A stretch of DNA of 64,000 nt, taken from assembly GCF_037975235.1 (NCBI RefSeq), contig NZ_CP150241.1, positions 5,828,001 to 5,892,000 on the forward strand. The letters run 5' to 3'. Positions 17,835 to 27,580 of this stretch are shown piece by piece. Numbering within the stretch: the first letter of the stretch is position 1; every line of letters begins with the position of its first letter. The notes under the pieces were generated by a model. The model saw only the letters and a program-made list of their open reading frames with translations. It did no database searches and had not been told where the DNA came from. The stretch is from Paenibacillus sp. FSL R5-0341. Its GTDB lineage: Bacteria > Bacillota > Bacilli > Paenibacillales > Paenibacillaceae. The translations under genes were made by a program, and so were the position numbers.

Positions 17835-20822
17835 TTAGTAAGTCAAGGATCCAGCAACTGCCACTGGTACATTAACTGATTTTGTGAAAGATTTTGCTGC
17901 ATTATCTTTCAAATCAGTAACTACGCCAGCTTCAGTATTTACATCTTTCAAGAATACTTCAACCAATTGTTTGTCAGTAATGGAGTTATTATCAACACCA
18001 TTGAAGTAAACAACAAGGTTTTTACCATCTGGTTCTGCACCAACTACAGTAACTGCTTTACCTTCAACACGTACTGTAAAGAGGTTAGGAGTGTTTGTAA
18101 CTTTGAGTGTTTCATTGAACTCTACTGTAGCAGAGAATACATTTTGTGGTGCATCAGGGCCAGTACCAAAAGTATCTTTCGCCACAACAACAGCAGTATC
18201 AGTTACTGTTGGAGCAATTTTGTCAACCAAAGTAACTGCCGCGCTGCTCAGTGGAGCACCAAAAGCATTTTGAGATTTTGGAGTTGAGCTGATTACAAAC
18301 GCGCTTCCAGCCAGATCAGGAGCAAATTTGCTATCGCTATTCAGTGTGAATGTTGCGACAGTTTTACCATCAGTAGTAGTAGTATCTACAGACTTAGGTG
18401 CAACACCATTGATTGTGAAATCATTAATATCAACGTTAGACAAAGTGCTTTGGAAAGTAACTTTAACAGTATCTGTAGCTGTTGCTTCAGCTTTTTCTAC
18501 ACCGATTGTTACAGCACTTTTAGCCTTAACTGCTGTGTATACAAGATAGTCAGAACCAGCATAGTTACCATTTGTGTCAGCTACAGTAGCAATACGCAGA
18601 CCCAAATCAGTACCAGCTGCCAGCAATGATGTCTCAGAACGTGGCAATGTGATTCTCACTGTTTCAGCATTAACCAGTTCAACTTTGGAATCAGACGGAA
18701 TTGGTCTGAAAGTACCACCGTTTGTAACGGCATCAAAGTTAGTAGCATAGTTATACTTATTAACTTGAGTTACATCTCCAGCACCACTGATAGCCATAGC
18801 TTTGCTGAATTGTACATAAATTACGGAATCATATTTATTTCCAGCAGTAGTTTCTTCTACCCATGTAGTGGAAACTACTGGTCGAATTGTGTTAGATACA
18901 TCTACAGTTGTGGTGTATGGAAGCATAGTGTTGGCAATAGAAGCTGTATCACGAACACCCGCTACTTCAACAGTATATTTACCTGCATCCAGTTTACCAA
19001 GCAAAGTGAAGGATGCCTTTTTAGTAGTTGGGTCATAGCTGATGGAAACAGCTGGGTGACCGTTAGAATCTAGACCTTTACCTGCAACTACTTTACCTGC
19101 AGAATCTTTAACAGTGTAGTTCTTAGGTTCCCGTGCGTCAGCAGACTCTACATTTTTGCTGTATTCAAACGTGAATTTGTGAGCAGAATCATTGTTCACC
19201 AATTCAGTTTTCACACCTACAACTGCTGGTCTTTGAGTGTCCAATACTGGAGTCACTTTTACTTCGCGATTAGCAGAGTTATTGCTGTAGTCTGTTACGT
19301 TTTGCAGATATACTGTATTCTCAGAGAGACTCAACTTTTGATTGAATACCAATTTCACAGTGTCATCATTAATAGTTACAGAACTAGCAGTGTAACCAGA
19401 TGTAGTGTGATATACAGTACCTACAGATTTAATTGTTTCGTTGAATTTAATCTCAACTTCAGTCAAATCAGTAGTTTTAACAGAAACCACTTCTGGTGCA
19501 GTAGTGTCTTCAGCTACTGTAAATTCTTGCTCAGCAGAAGAAATCTTGAACCCTGCGAAATCTTCTACATTGCTTACAGTCAACTTGTGGTTACCAACTG
19601 GAAGATCAGTAGTGATGATTGCAGTATTAGGGTAAGAGTATTTCACAGATCCAGAAACAGCATTTCCGTTGATACGGAAGTTGGAAGTAGTATTAACTGT
19701 AGATTGTTTAACAGGCTCAGAGAATACAACTTTAAAAGCTTTAGTTCCCAGTCCAGTTACGGATTGTACTGTAGGAACAGTTGTATCAATCGGTGTGAAT
19801 TTAACTTTTTCTTCCAAAGTTTTGGATTCGTTAGCATTTTTCACATTCACAGCAATTGTATATTCTTTTTGTCTATCCAATGTATCTGCATCAGCTTGTT
19901 TCAACAACAAAGTTGCAACTTTCTTGTCAGCAGAAAGACTAGCAGATTCAAATTCAAAACCATCGATTGTGTAGTTTTTTACATTTGTAGCAGAAGCTTC
20001 TTGAACTTCACCATCAAATGCTACAGTGATTTGTTTGTAGTTGTTAGCAGATACGCTTTGAACTTTAGTCGCTGCAGTTACTACATAAGTAACTTTCTCA
20101 GTGAACTCTTTATCTTTGTAAGTGAATTTCACTTCAGTTTCTTTGTTAGCTTCAAGAGCTTTATCCAAAGTTACTTTTACAGTTTCGCCGTCGCTGATTT
20201 TGAATTCAACTACTTTACCAGCTTCAGTTACTGTGTAAGATTCTACTTTCAAGCTTTGAGCTTGATCGATAGAGTAAGCTGCACCTACCAACAATTCGCG
20301 GGAAGCATTACCAGAGAAGTTAGCGTTAGCGTCGATCAGACCTGCGTTGATCGCTGCTTGAACATAACCTTTAGCCCATGCTGCTGCATTGTTGTTAGTT
20401 TCAGTTGGGATTTCAAGATCAAGTGCACGAGTCAAGATTGTAGCCATTTCAGCTACTGTCACTTTACCATTGAAGTCAAAGATTTTTTTCTCTACGTTTT
20501 TACCTTCCATAATACCCGCAGCAGTTACTGCTTCGATGTAAGGTACAGCCCAGTTTTTAGCTGTGTAGTTTTTGTCAGTGTAAGAAAGAGTTCCAGTGAT
20601 CTCTTTCAGACCGAGCAATTTAGTGATAACTTTTGCGAACTCAGCGCGAGTCATCTCTTTGTCCAGACCAGCTGAACCATCTGGATAACCAGTGAAGATA
20701 CCTTTTGCTTTCAATGCGTCAAACTGTTGTTGTGGTGTTACTGCTGTGTCACCGAATGCTACAGATGCAAACATTGAGAATGCCATTGCTGTAGACAATG
20801 CTACGGATAAAATTTTCTTCAT
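17835..20822 (-). CDS. S-layer protein with N-terminal SLH domains
   Basis: Probable main S-layer subunit, 995 aa from the ATG at 20822. A signal peptide 'MKKILSVALSTAMAFSMF' ends near 'VAFGDT'. Three SLH repeats follow (about residues 30-190: 'ALKAKGIFTGYPDGSAG', 'MTRAEFAKVITKLLGL', 'VTVAEMATILTRALDLE'). About 800 residues of Ig-like Big_5-type beta domains make up the rest ('VVFSEPVKQSTVN', 'VKFNETIKSVG', 'VQFSKAMAISGAG'). SLH repeats at the N-terminus and a Thr/Val/Lys/Asp-rich, Cys-free body are typical of S-layer subunits. Codon choice is narrower and more A/T-ending than in its neighbours, which suggests high expression. GGAGGAG lies 11 nt upstream. A second in-frame start, ATG 20894, has its own SD. 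Confidence 0.9.
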   Translation of the reverse strand: MKKILSVALSTAMAFSMFASVAFGDTAVTPQQQFDALKAKGIFTGYPDGSAGLDKEMTRAEFAKVITKLLGLKEITGTLSYTDKNYTAKNWAVPYIEAVTAAGIMEGKNVEKKIFDFNGKVTVAEMATILTRALDLEIPTETNNNAAAWAKGYVQAAINAGLIDANANFSGNASRELLVGAAYSIDQAQSLKVESYTVTEAGKVVEFKISDGETVKVTLDKALEANKETEVKFTYKDKEFTEKVTYVVTAATKVQSVSANNYKQITVAFDGEVQEASATNVKNYTIDGFEFESASLSADKKVATLLLKQADADTLDRQKEYTIAVNVKNANESKTLEEKVKFTPIDTTVPTVQSVTGLGTKAFKVVFSEPVKQSTVNTTSNFRINGNAVSGSVKYSYPNTAIITTDLPVGNHKLTVSNVEDFAGFKISSAEQEFTVAEDTTAPEVVSVKTTDLTEVEIKFNETIKSVGTVYHTTSGYTASSVTINDDTVKLVFNQKLSLSENTVYLQNVTDYSNNSANREVKVTPVLDTQRPAVVGVKTELVNNDSAHKFTFEYSKNVESADAREPKNYTVKDSAGKVVAGKGLDSNGHPAVSISYDPTTKKASFTLLGKLDAGKYTVEVAGVRDTASIANTMLPYTTTVDVSNTIRPVVSTTWVEETTAGNKYDSVIYVQFSKAMAISGAGDVTQVNKYNYATNFDAVTNGGTFRPIPSDSKVELVNAETVRITLPRSETSLLAAGTDLGLRIATVADTNGNYAGSDYLVYTAVKAKSAVTIGVEKAEATATDTVKVTFQSTLSNVDINDFTINGVAPKSVDTTTTDGKTVATFTLNSDSKFAPDLAGSAFVISSTPKSQNAFGAPLSSAAVTLVDKIAPTVTDTAVVVAKDTFGTGPDAPQNVFSATVEFNETLKVTNTPNLFTVRVEGKAVTVVGAEPDGKNLVVYFNGVDNNSITDKQLVEVFLKDVNTEAGVVTDLKDNAAKSFTKSVNVPVAVAGSLTY

Positions 20823-20891
20823 AACCTTTTTGTCTCCTCCTTGGGCGTTCATAACATTGGAATTTTCTTTAATAGGGTCGCTCGTATTCCT

Positions 20892-20915
20892 CATTCTATT
20901 GTCGCACCCCCTTTC
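20892..20915 (-). promoter_or_regulatory. Upstream in-frame SD and ATG of the S-layer gene
   Basis: An SD-like GGGGGTG lies about 10 nt before an ATG at 20894. That ATG is in frame with, and 24 codons upstream of, the ATG at 20822. Translation from here would add a charged 24-residue lead ('MRNTSDPIKENSNVMNAQ' and on) before the signal peptide. The arrangement resembles the tandem starts described for the Brevibacillus cell-wall-protein operon. Confidence 0.55.
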
Positions 20916-21033
20916 CAGAGTTATGAGCAAGTTAATATAAATGATGTCTGTGAGCATATCACAGAAACTTGTAAACAAGAATAAATGATAGAATCATACG
21001 TAAATAGAGTAGTTTCCTAATCCTACCTTACGT

Positions 21034-21062
21034 ATTATACAATGGGTCTCTCGTGCCGTAAA
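21034..21062 (-). promoter_or_regulatory. Sigma-A promoter candidate for the S-layer gene
   Basis: On the minus strand TTTACG, 17 nt, then a perfect TATAAT. Transcription would start about 200 bp before the coding start. A second candidate (TTGACC, 17 nt, TATTTA) lies further upstream. Confidence 0.6.
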
Positions 21063-21361
21063 GCAATTTTTTCTAATAAATAGACAAGATTCTTCACGAG
21101 GTCAATCTTGGTAAGATCCCCAATGTTTTTGACTCTACATCTTAAACGCAGCAGATTTCAAAAAGTTGCGGATTCCTCAAAAAAAGTTTTGAACTTATTT
21201 ATGTATTGATGCAGTGCGGGTCTCTAGCGGGTTCAAAACCTTTGATGCAGCTGTATTTATGACCTTTCCTCCGAAATCACCCTGTGTAAGGAATGATGTG
21301 GACGTTTATTTATACCCGTTATTTTCCACGATGAAGCGACAAATTCTACAATATTGAAAAT

Positions 21362-21390
21362 AAAAAAAGAGGGCCCTCAGGGCACCTCTT
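21362..21390 (-). terminator. Terminator of the 21411-21752 gene
   Basis: GAGG-t-GCCC pairs with GGGC-CCTC, followed by seven T on the minus strand, 20 bp after the stop. Confidence 0.88.
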
Positions 21391-21410
21391 CTTGGATCAG
21401 TGACTATAAC

Positions 21411-21752
21411 TTAGCGGATCTTCATCGCTAGCTCAATAATCTGAGCACGCATATTCGGATCACTATTCAATCTCAGATACATATCGTCAATTGGTTGTCT
21501 GTTCTCCCGGTATGTCTTCTCATGCTTCATCGTGGTGTGAGACCATTCAATCAATTCATTCTCGGCCAGAACCAGACTGTTATACGCATCATGGAAGCCG
21601 GTGGACTGTACAAGCCCTTCCATTACTTCCTGAGAGATCTCTTCGGTCTTACGTGTATCTTCCAACTTTTTCTCCAGAATGACTGCCTGCTTCTCGAACT
21701 GTGTCTTTGCCTTCATGTAACCCAATTGGGCTCTCGAATAAATCGGTTTCAT
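21411..21752 (-). CDS. Small helical cytoplasmic protein, unknown
   Basis: 113 aa, not recognised. It has no signal peptide or membrane segment. The sequence is rich in Glu, Lys and Gln with heptad-like spacing over residues 15-60 ('QFEKQAVILEKKLEDTRK', 'EEISQEVMEGLV'), so it is probably an alpha-helical or coiled-coil protein. GAGGGTGA precedes the ATG by about 10 nt. It lies alone between two SLH-protein genes and has its own terminator. Confidence 0.7.
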   Translation of the reverse strand: MKPIYSRAQLGYMKAKTQFEKQAVILEKKLEDTRKTEEISQEVMEGLVQSTGFHDAYNSLVLAENELIEWSHTTMKHEKTYRENRQPIDDMYLRLNSDPNMRAQIIELAMKIR

Positions 21753-21891
21753 TAGCTAACTTCACCCTCTAGATCATTGTGTATTTACCGTTATTGTATC
21801 TTAATCTCTAGCAAATTACAAAAATAGTTATTGGTAAAAAACAGTTTTCTTCTATTATAAATGAATTCTATACAAGCTGTTCTACAGTCAT

Positions 21892-21930
21892 AAAAAGAAC
21901 CCACCCCTTTTAGTAAAAGGGACAGGTCCT
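21892..21930 (-). terminator. Terminator of the 21958-25914 SLH gene
   Basis: Hairpin GACC-t-GTCCCTTTT / AAAAGGGGTGGGTTC on the minus strand, followed by five T, 28 bp after the stop. Confidence 0.85.
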
Positions 21931-21957
21931 TCCTAAAATTATCTCAACAATGCTAGA

Positions 21958-24900
21958 TTAGCTCAATGTTTTAGGGAATAACTTCGTGCTCTTCTTAAGC
22001 AGTTCTACTGCAATCTTGGCTGCTTCTGCACGAGTCATATTACCTTTTGGATTGAATTGGAATTGCGTTTTGGCTGCACCTGGAATGTTTACAGGGCTTC
22101 CTTCCATGATTTTCGCTTTGGTAACCGCCACAATGGCTGGTCGTGCATAGAAATCGATAGAAGTTGAATCCAGGAACGATTTGGCCAAAGTAGCTGTCAG
22201 CTTACTGTCATTGGCTGCAAGCTTGGCATTCATTGCCCGTGCAATCATAACCGCTGCTTGCTCCCGTGTAACCGGCTGATCTGGTCCAAAGAAGCCATCA
22301 CTAAGCCCTTGAACAATCCCTGCGCGTGCTGCTGTTTCAATCGCTTCATACGTCCAACGATCCGATTTGGTGTTCTCGGAAACGTCTGTGAAGGTTGTTT
22401 TGCTCGGTTTAACCAATTGGATATCCATACCTTTGACAAGCAAAGTAGCAAATTCGCCACGTGTTGTCTGATCATCCGCACCGAACGCATTGGTTCTGAG
22501 CGGATTCATGATTCCTTTGGAATACATCGCATTCAGCAAGTTCCGTGCCCATGGATGATTTGTGATATCCGGGTAGCTTTGACTTTGCTTCATCACTTTG
22601 TAATATCCAAATTCATCAAACGGAACGGTGATGGTGTGACTCTTCGTGTCCACTGCACCACCTATGGAAACCCATTTACCTACATTAGAGTCATCTGAGT
22701 AACGATATACCGTAATCGTAGACCCTACATCGTCAACAATGGATGGATCATAGCTCAGTGTTAACGTTCCGCGCTGGGATGGGGTCAGAATACGCTCTTG
22801 AGCATATCTCGTAAACTCTCCATCAATGGAATACGGCGTAATTCCGTTCGTTCCCGCTTTGTATCCGTTCGTACCACGATCACCCAGTTCACCCAGACCA
22901 CCGTTGATCCAGTAAATATCAGATACTTGAGTAAAGTTGGCTGTATTAATTACCGAGGCGAAGAAGCTAGACAACTCGGTAGGAATACGGATTACGCTGG
23001 CACCATTGGTACTTCTGTCATCTGCATTAACTCCGATAACATTACCGTAGTCATTCTTCCGTTCTACAACACCGTCTTTTGGATCAGCGATACCAAACAG
23101 CAGTTTGTTGTCTGGATAGAACTTCACCATGCCACTTGTTGTTGTCGATTGCAATACCGTTCCTTTCGGGAATGATAGCACCACATTTTTGTTGAACACG
23201 GTATATTTGTTGGCTACCTTAGGAGCCATGAACTGTGAATCAATCGCGATTGCACCTGTGTAATACACATTGACTGTATCGTTGATCGTGCCGCCCTCGC
23301 GGATAATCTGAATCTTGATTGCATTATTTTTATCTGCTTTGAGTCCTACATAATCCAATACAAAGCGGTTATTCATATCGGTACGTTTAACTGCAGGCTC
23401 TTTACCGATCAATACTTGGGAAGCTCCCTCAGCTTCAATATCGAAACGAACAAAGTTTTTGTTCACAACGATGTTGTTACCCACCGTAGGTTGTGGAGAC
23501 AAAATGCGGTAAGAAGAAGGTTCGCGTACAATCTCAAGACGTTGTGTCGTTCTCGCACCTGTGCTGTTGATCAGTTCGAGTGTGTACACATGCGTTCCTG
23601 GTACATCAAACTTAAGATTCTGAATCCGTGCGATAAACAGGTCACTGTTACCAGTAATATCATAGCTTGGCAAACCAGTTCCGCCAGGCTGATTAACTTC
23701 GAAGATGGTATCGGCCGTCAACTCTTTGGTGAAAATTTTATCAGAACCAAAGTAGACGTTCACAATATCAGCGCCACCGCCATTAATGACGAGGTCATAA
23801 TTCTCTTCACTTGTTACATACTTATCTTCTTTGAAAGCAAATTCAGGTGTAACCGAGAAAATGCGCTTCATCTCGTCATCTTCATATTGCGTAATTGGTT
23901 TGTTAATAAACTGCTGACGTGAGTCCTTAGGAATCAGCGTAGGCATGAAAGATGTCACTGTCGACTGATTCTGGTCAATGACGTTGATCTTCAACGTAGT
24001 TGAGATGGTGATTGGAAGTTTATTCGCATCCTCATCTGTAGCACGGATTAGAATCGTGTTCTCACCATAGACAATCGGTCCTGATTTCAAGACGGGAAGA
24101 TCTACACTGAACGTTCCATCCTCTTTTTTCGGGAATGTGGTTGAAGGTGTAAATTTTTTACCATTCACAAGTATTTCCGCGACAAAGTTATCCCCGTCTA
24201 GGGTTTTGAAACCAATGAAACGACCTTTTAACGTAAGCTTATCCGTACTGCTCTTCGAGTTAAAAGTGTAGGTTTGTCCGTTTTGAAGACTTTCCACATA
24301 AATAGAGCTCGCTGTTACATAAGAAATTTTCACAATCTTAGGTAAGTTTGTCGGACTACCATAGTAAAAGCGTACTTGTTGATCTCCACCAAGGAAACCC
24401 GATATTTTATAGATTTTTTGGTTATCTTTTAGTTTCATCTCATCCACAGTATTGACAGGGTCAATTGTAAGCTTTGTAGTACCTGTTGGTAAATATTCAC
24501 CCACAAGCGCACCTGTGATGGGTTCACTGGATTCTACCAAGATGTAGAATTCATCGCTTTGCAGCTTAGTGCCATCAAGTTTTGTTTGGGAATCAATGGC
24601 TTCGCCTTCTTTATAATCAGGCAAATAGTAGATCTCTGTGATATCCTGTGCCCCCGGGGAAAAGGTATAGCTTGCGTTATATCCCGCACTGAAATTACCG
24701 TATGCGAGACGAAGACGAAGTGTTTGATTCTTCTTCGGAGATGTGCCATCCATCTCCAAGTTGTAAGGTGTTGTAACCTTAAATTTCACCAATCGATACT
24801 CAATGGTTACACCATCCGAGCCCGTGATTAGTACCTCTTCATCAGGATCCGACTCAAACACAAAATTTGTTGGTTGCGTCAAGTTGCCATTAGACAACGT

Positions 24901-25914
24901 GATCTCACCATTCGTTGGACTAAATGGATTAGGGTTCGCTGAATACGGAAGCAATACCTGTCCAGTCAATGTTGCATTGGTTTGACTGGTACCTGTAAAG
25001 GTTGGATTGCTACCCAAAATAGACTTGTCCTGTCCACCCAATTGCACTTTCAAATCCGTAAAAGGTTGATCTTTATCAAAATAATAAATGGAACGTTCTG
25101 TTTCAATGGCATTGGATGCACTTGAAATTTTGAACTTCAGATTATTCAGTCCTGCTTTTAATGCTAACTGTGGCAAGAAGAACGATCCATCTTGCAACAT
25201 GGAAGCATTGATCTCGTCTCCGCCGTTCACTTTTACGCTTACAAGTGTAGAGTTCTGCACTTTACCTTGAATAGATACACGTTGGGTATCTACAACCGTG
25301 TTGGAACCTTCATTCAAGTTATAGGACTTGTTACCGCCAGTAGCGGAACTGTCCGTAAATACTTGGAAGCTCTCAATAAATGGAGCCTGATCGTACAATA
25401 CATAGAATGTATCTGAGCGTTCAACTGATCCCTGGTTACCCGAGAAAGTAACCCGGTTGAATCCCGGGAACAGATTCAGGTTATTGGCTGTGAATTTGTT
25501 ATTACCACTTGGATCAGCAGTAACCGCAGTTGTAATTGATTTAGTGGAGTCTGGTACCCATTTGCTATCTGAACCGGATGTAACCAAGTTCAGTTGTTCC
25601 ACTTTAACCTTCAAGCTCGTATTGGATACAAATGCATAAGAACCTGAAATTGTAATTGATGAAGTTGAGGTTGTGTATGCATTCGAACGTGTCAAGAACG
25701 CCTTGGTTGCATCTTGAACTATAGATAGAGCAGCGGTCTCCCGCAATGTTCTAAGATCTGGCGTAAAATATGTGGTATAAGCATTAGATCCAGGAGTTAC
25801 CGGATCACCGTCTGCAGCCGAAGCAACAGCCCCACCGAATAGACCTTGTGGGAACAATGAGAACACCATGGTGACCAACATGATCCAGACCAACGGCCGT
25901 TTCTTTTGTTGCAT
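21958..25914 (-). CDS. Very large SLH-domain surface protein
   Basis: 1318-aa exported protein. Signal peptide (about residues 1-34, 'WIMLVTMVFSLFPQGLFGG' then 'AVASAADG'), then roughly 1080 residues of beta-rich repeats of unknown fold. Three C-terminal SLH motifs begin near residue 1130 ('HPWARNLLNAMYSKGIM', 'TTRGEFATLLVKGMDI', 'PVTREQAAVMIARAMNA', 'MTRAEAAKIAVELLKK'). It is a probable wall-attached protein using the same CsaB-modified polymer as the S-layer. GAGGAGAG lies about 10 nt before the ATG, and a terminator follows. Substrate or partner is unknown. Its size and long beta stalk would suit an adhesin or envelope scaffold, but that is inference. Confidence 0.88.
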   Translation of the reverse strand: MQQKKRPLVWIMLVTMVFSLFPQGLFGGAVASAADGDPVTPGSNAYTTYFTPDLRTLRETAALSIVQDATKAFLTRSNAYTTSTSSITISGSYAFVSNTSLKVKVEQLNLVTSGSDSKWVPDSTKSITTAVTADPSGNNKFTANNLNLFPGFNRVTFSGNQGSVERSDTFYVLYDQAPFIESFQVFTDSSATGGNKSYNLNEGSNTVVDTQRVSIQGKVQNSTLVSVKVNGGDEINASMLQDGSFFLPQLALKAGLNNLKFKISSASNAIETERSIYYFDKDQPFTDLKVQLGGQDKSILGSNPTFTGTSQTNATLTGQVLLPYSANPNPFSPTNGEITLSNGNLTQPTNFVFESDPDEEVLITGSDGVTIEYRLVKFKVTTPYNLEMDGTSPKKNQTLRLRLAYGNFSAGYNASYTFSPGAQDITEIYYLPDYKEGEAIDSQTKLDGTKLQSDEFYILVESSEPITGALVGEYLPTGTTKLTIDPVNTVDEMKLKDNQKIYKISGFLGGDQQVRFYYGSPTNLPKIVKISYVTASSIYVESLQNGQTYTFNSKSSTDKLTLKGRFIGFKTLDGDNFVAEILVNGKKFTPSTTFPKKEDGTFSVDLPVLKSGPIVYGENTILIRATDEDANKLPITISTTLKINVIDQNQSTVTSFMPTLIPKDSRQQFINKPITQYEDDEMKRIFSVTPEFAFKEDKYVTSEENYDLVINGGGADIVNVYFGSDKIFTKELTADTIFEVNQPGGTGLPSYDITGNSDLFIARIQNLKFDVPGTHVYTLELINSTGARTTQRLEIVREPSSYRILSPQPTVGNNIVVNKNFVRFDIEAEGASQVLIGKEPAVKRTDMNNRFVLDYVGLKADKNNAIKIQIIREGGTINDTVNVYYTGAIAIDSQFMAPKVANKYTVFNKNVVLSFPKGTVLQSTTTSGMVKFYPDNKLLFGIADPKDGVVERKNDYGNVIGVNADDRSTNGASVIRIPTELSSFFASVINTANFTQVSDIYWINGGLGELGDRGTNGYKAGTNGITPYSIDGEFTRYAQERILTPSQRGTLTLSYDPSIVDDVGSTITVYRYSDDSNVGKWVSIGGAVDTKSHTITVPFDEFGYYKVMKQSQSYPDITNHPWARNLLNAMYSKGIMNPLRTNAFGADDQTTRGEFATLLVKGMDIQLVKPSKTTFTDVSENTKSDRWTYEAIETAARAGIVQGLSDGFFGPDQPVTREQAAVMIARAMNAKLAANDSKLTATLAKSFLDSTSIDFYARPAIVAVTKAKIMEGSPVNIPGAAKTQFQFNPKGNMTRAEAAKIAVELLKKSTKLFPKTLS

Positions 25915-26001
25915 TACGTATCATCTCTCCTCTTTTTAAGTCAGTTACCTTTATATATCGGCAAAAGGTTCCAATTATTTAGTAAAAACCTCAAAATAAA
26001 C

Positions 26002-26030
26002 AAAAAACCTTATCCACAAGGGATAAGGTT
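26002..26030 (-). terminator. Terminator of tagO
   Basis: AACCTTATCC (26006-26015) pairs with GGATAAGGTT (26021-26030), with six T on the minus strand. Confidence 0.9.
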
Positions 26031-26079
26031 GGGTCTGGAATAATATTCAAGAATAGCTGTAACCATTACATTTATCTAT

Positions 26080-27207
26080 TTATGATTTCGAACGAGTCTC
26101 CGGATTCAACTTGACGCGCATGCGCATCAGGAAGTTAATAACCGGTCTTCTCGTTTTGCTAACAAGTCCGATGACTTCTGCTCCCACTTGGAGGAAGAAC
26201 ATCATGATACAGATGACCACAAACGTTACCCAGTTTGCTTCGAACATGGCAGCGGAAGATTGGATAATCGCCAGAACTCCGAAGAACGCAGCGATTCCAT
26301 AAATAATCAGTACCGTCTGACGGTGACTGAATCCAAGTTCACGCAAGCAGTGATGCAGGTGGCCTTTATCCGGTGCAAAAATCGGTTTCCGTTGTACCGC
26401 ACGACGGATAATCGCGAAGAAGGTATCCGAGAGCGGCACACCGATAATGATCAACGGGGTAATGAAGGACACGATAGCAATTTGTTTGAATCCGAGCATG
26501 GACAACATCGCAAGAGAGAAACCAAGGAATAGTGATCCGGTATCCCCCATGAAGATCTTAGCCGGGTGGAAGTTGAAGAATAGGAATCCGATAATACTAC
26601 CCAGCAATACAAGACACATCAAGGCAATCATCATGTTCCCCATCAGGAAGGACATCACGGCAATGGTACCAATGGCAATACCAGATACACCGGCAGCCAG
26701 ACCATCCAGACCATCAATCAGGTTAATCGCATTAGTTACACCAACGATCCATAAGATCGTCAGCGGAATGGATACCCAAGCTTCGAGTGAAGAGTAGGAA
26801 TCCTGAAAAGGAATGTTAACGAAATCTACGCGGATATTAAATCCGAATACAACGACAGAAGCAGCAACGATCTGACCGAGCAACTTCACTTTGGCCGACA
26901 GTTCAAACCGATCATCGAGTGCTCCGATCAGTACGATAATCGTTCCACCAATCAGAAACGCGCTGACAAAACTCATATCCCGCGTCGTGAACCATGCCGA
27001 TACAAACGGAAGCAATGCAGCAACTGTAATAATAAAGGCCAGGAATATTCCCAGACCACCAAGACGTGGCATGATCCGTGTGTGTACTTTACGTGCATTC
27101 GGCGTATCCATCGCGCCAATGCGGACTGCGAACTTTTTGACAAGCGGTGTCAGGGCAAGAGCCAGTCCCATTGACACGATAAATCCAATGATAAAGATCG
27201 CTACCAT
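26080..27207 (-). CDS. tagO: Undecaprenyl-phosphate GlcNAc-1-phosphate transferase (TagO/WecA type)
   Basis: Integral membrane enzyme (375 aa, about 10-11 membrane segments) that moves GlcNAc-1-P from UDP-GlcNAc to undecaprenyl phosphate, the first step of wall teichoic acid or secondary cell wall polymer synthesis. MraY/WecA family motifs visible: 'MDTPNARKVHTRIMPRLGG', 'GALDDRFELSAKVK' (the DD pair that binds Mg), 'NAINLIDGLDGLAAG', 'FMGDTGSLFLGF', and the cytosolic His loop 'DKGHLHHCLRELGFSH'. It lies next to tagA and csaB. The spacer to tagA contains hairpin element A, so tagO probably has its own promoter (AT-rich 27210-27285 with two TATAAT-like boxes). Confidence 0.93.
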   Translation of the reverse strand: MVAIFIIGFIVSMGLALALTPLVKKFAVRIGAMDTPNARKVHTRIMPRLGGLGIFLAFIITVAALLPFVSAWFTTRDMSFVSAFLIGGTIIVLIGALDDRFELSAKVKLLGQIVAASVVVFGFNIRVDFVNIPFQDSYSSLEAWVSIPLTILWIVGVTNAINLIDGLDGLAAGVSGIAIGTIAVMSFLMGNMMIALMCLVLLGSIIGFLFFNFHPAKIFMGDTGSLFLGFSLAMLSMLGFKQIAIVSFITPLIIIGVPLSDTFFAIIRRAVQRKPIFAPDKGHLHHCLRELGFSHRQTVLIIYGIAAFFGVLAIIQSSAAMFEANWVTFVVICIMMFFLQVGAEVIGLVSKTRRPVINFLMRMRVKLNPETRSKS

Positions 27208-27580
27208 TTGAACATTCGACCCCCAATTATAATACCTGTACGAAATTATAAATCCCCTGATCTCTTTTTATATATAAAAATATTTGTTAGTCACTTTTGA
27301 TGAAATGCCATTTGCACCAGAACGGAGAGGGCAGAAATAACCTGTAGAAGCGAAGCGTTCGCCTTTATCGCGGGATTTCAACCTTGAAAAGGTTAGATAA
27401 AAGAAATCCAGAGATAACAGCGATCAAAAGGTTATTCTGACATCGAAGTGGCAACGTGCAACTTAAAGTTTCATTTGAGTGGCACACATGTAATCCGGAA
27501 TGAATTATACGCTCATCACACCCGAAAAGCCATCCTCAATTTCTAGCAAAAACACGCATTTATCTCGCAATTACCTGTTT
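27208..27580. other. tagO-tagA spacer
   Basis: 373 bp. It contains long-hairpin element A (27290-27483) and, between it and tagO, an AT-rich stretch with two TATAAT-like boxes that probably includes the tagO promoter. No coding sequence is apparent. Confidence 0.6.
27290..27483 (-). repeat. Long-hairpin dispersed element, copy A
   Basis: 194 bp, in the opposite orientation to copies B-E. Outer arms 27290-27305 and 27469-27483 pair (with wobble); TTGCAC (27312) pairs with GTGCAA (27456). The core carries the family blocks CAGAATAACC/GGTTATTTCTG, GATCGCTGTTATC, GATAAAGGCGAACGCTTCG and the apical stem AACCTTTTCAAGGTT. Copy A is closest to copy B. Confidence 0.85.

Larger units (their letters stand above)
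20823..21410. other. Long leader/promoter region of the S-layer gene
   Basis: 588 bp without a conserved gene. It holds two candidate sigma-A promoters (21034-21062 and one near 21075-21105), a second in-frame start with an SD at 20894, and the terminator of the 21411-21752 gene at its right end. A long, multi-promoter leader is usual for S-layer genes. Confidence 0.6.

Noticed and set aside
19179-20675. 498-codon plus-strand ORF opposite the S-layer gene
   Set aside because: It is antisense to the S-layer frame, has Ser/Cys/Phe/Tyr-rich composition typical of a mirror of biased codons, and has no SD.
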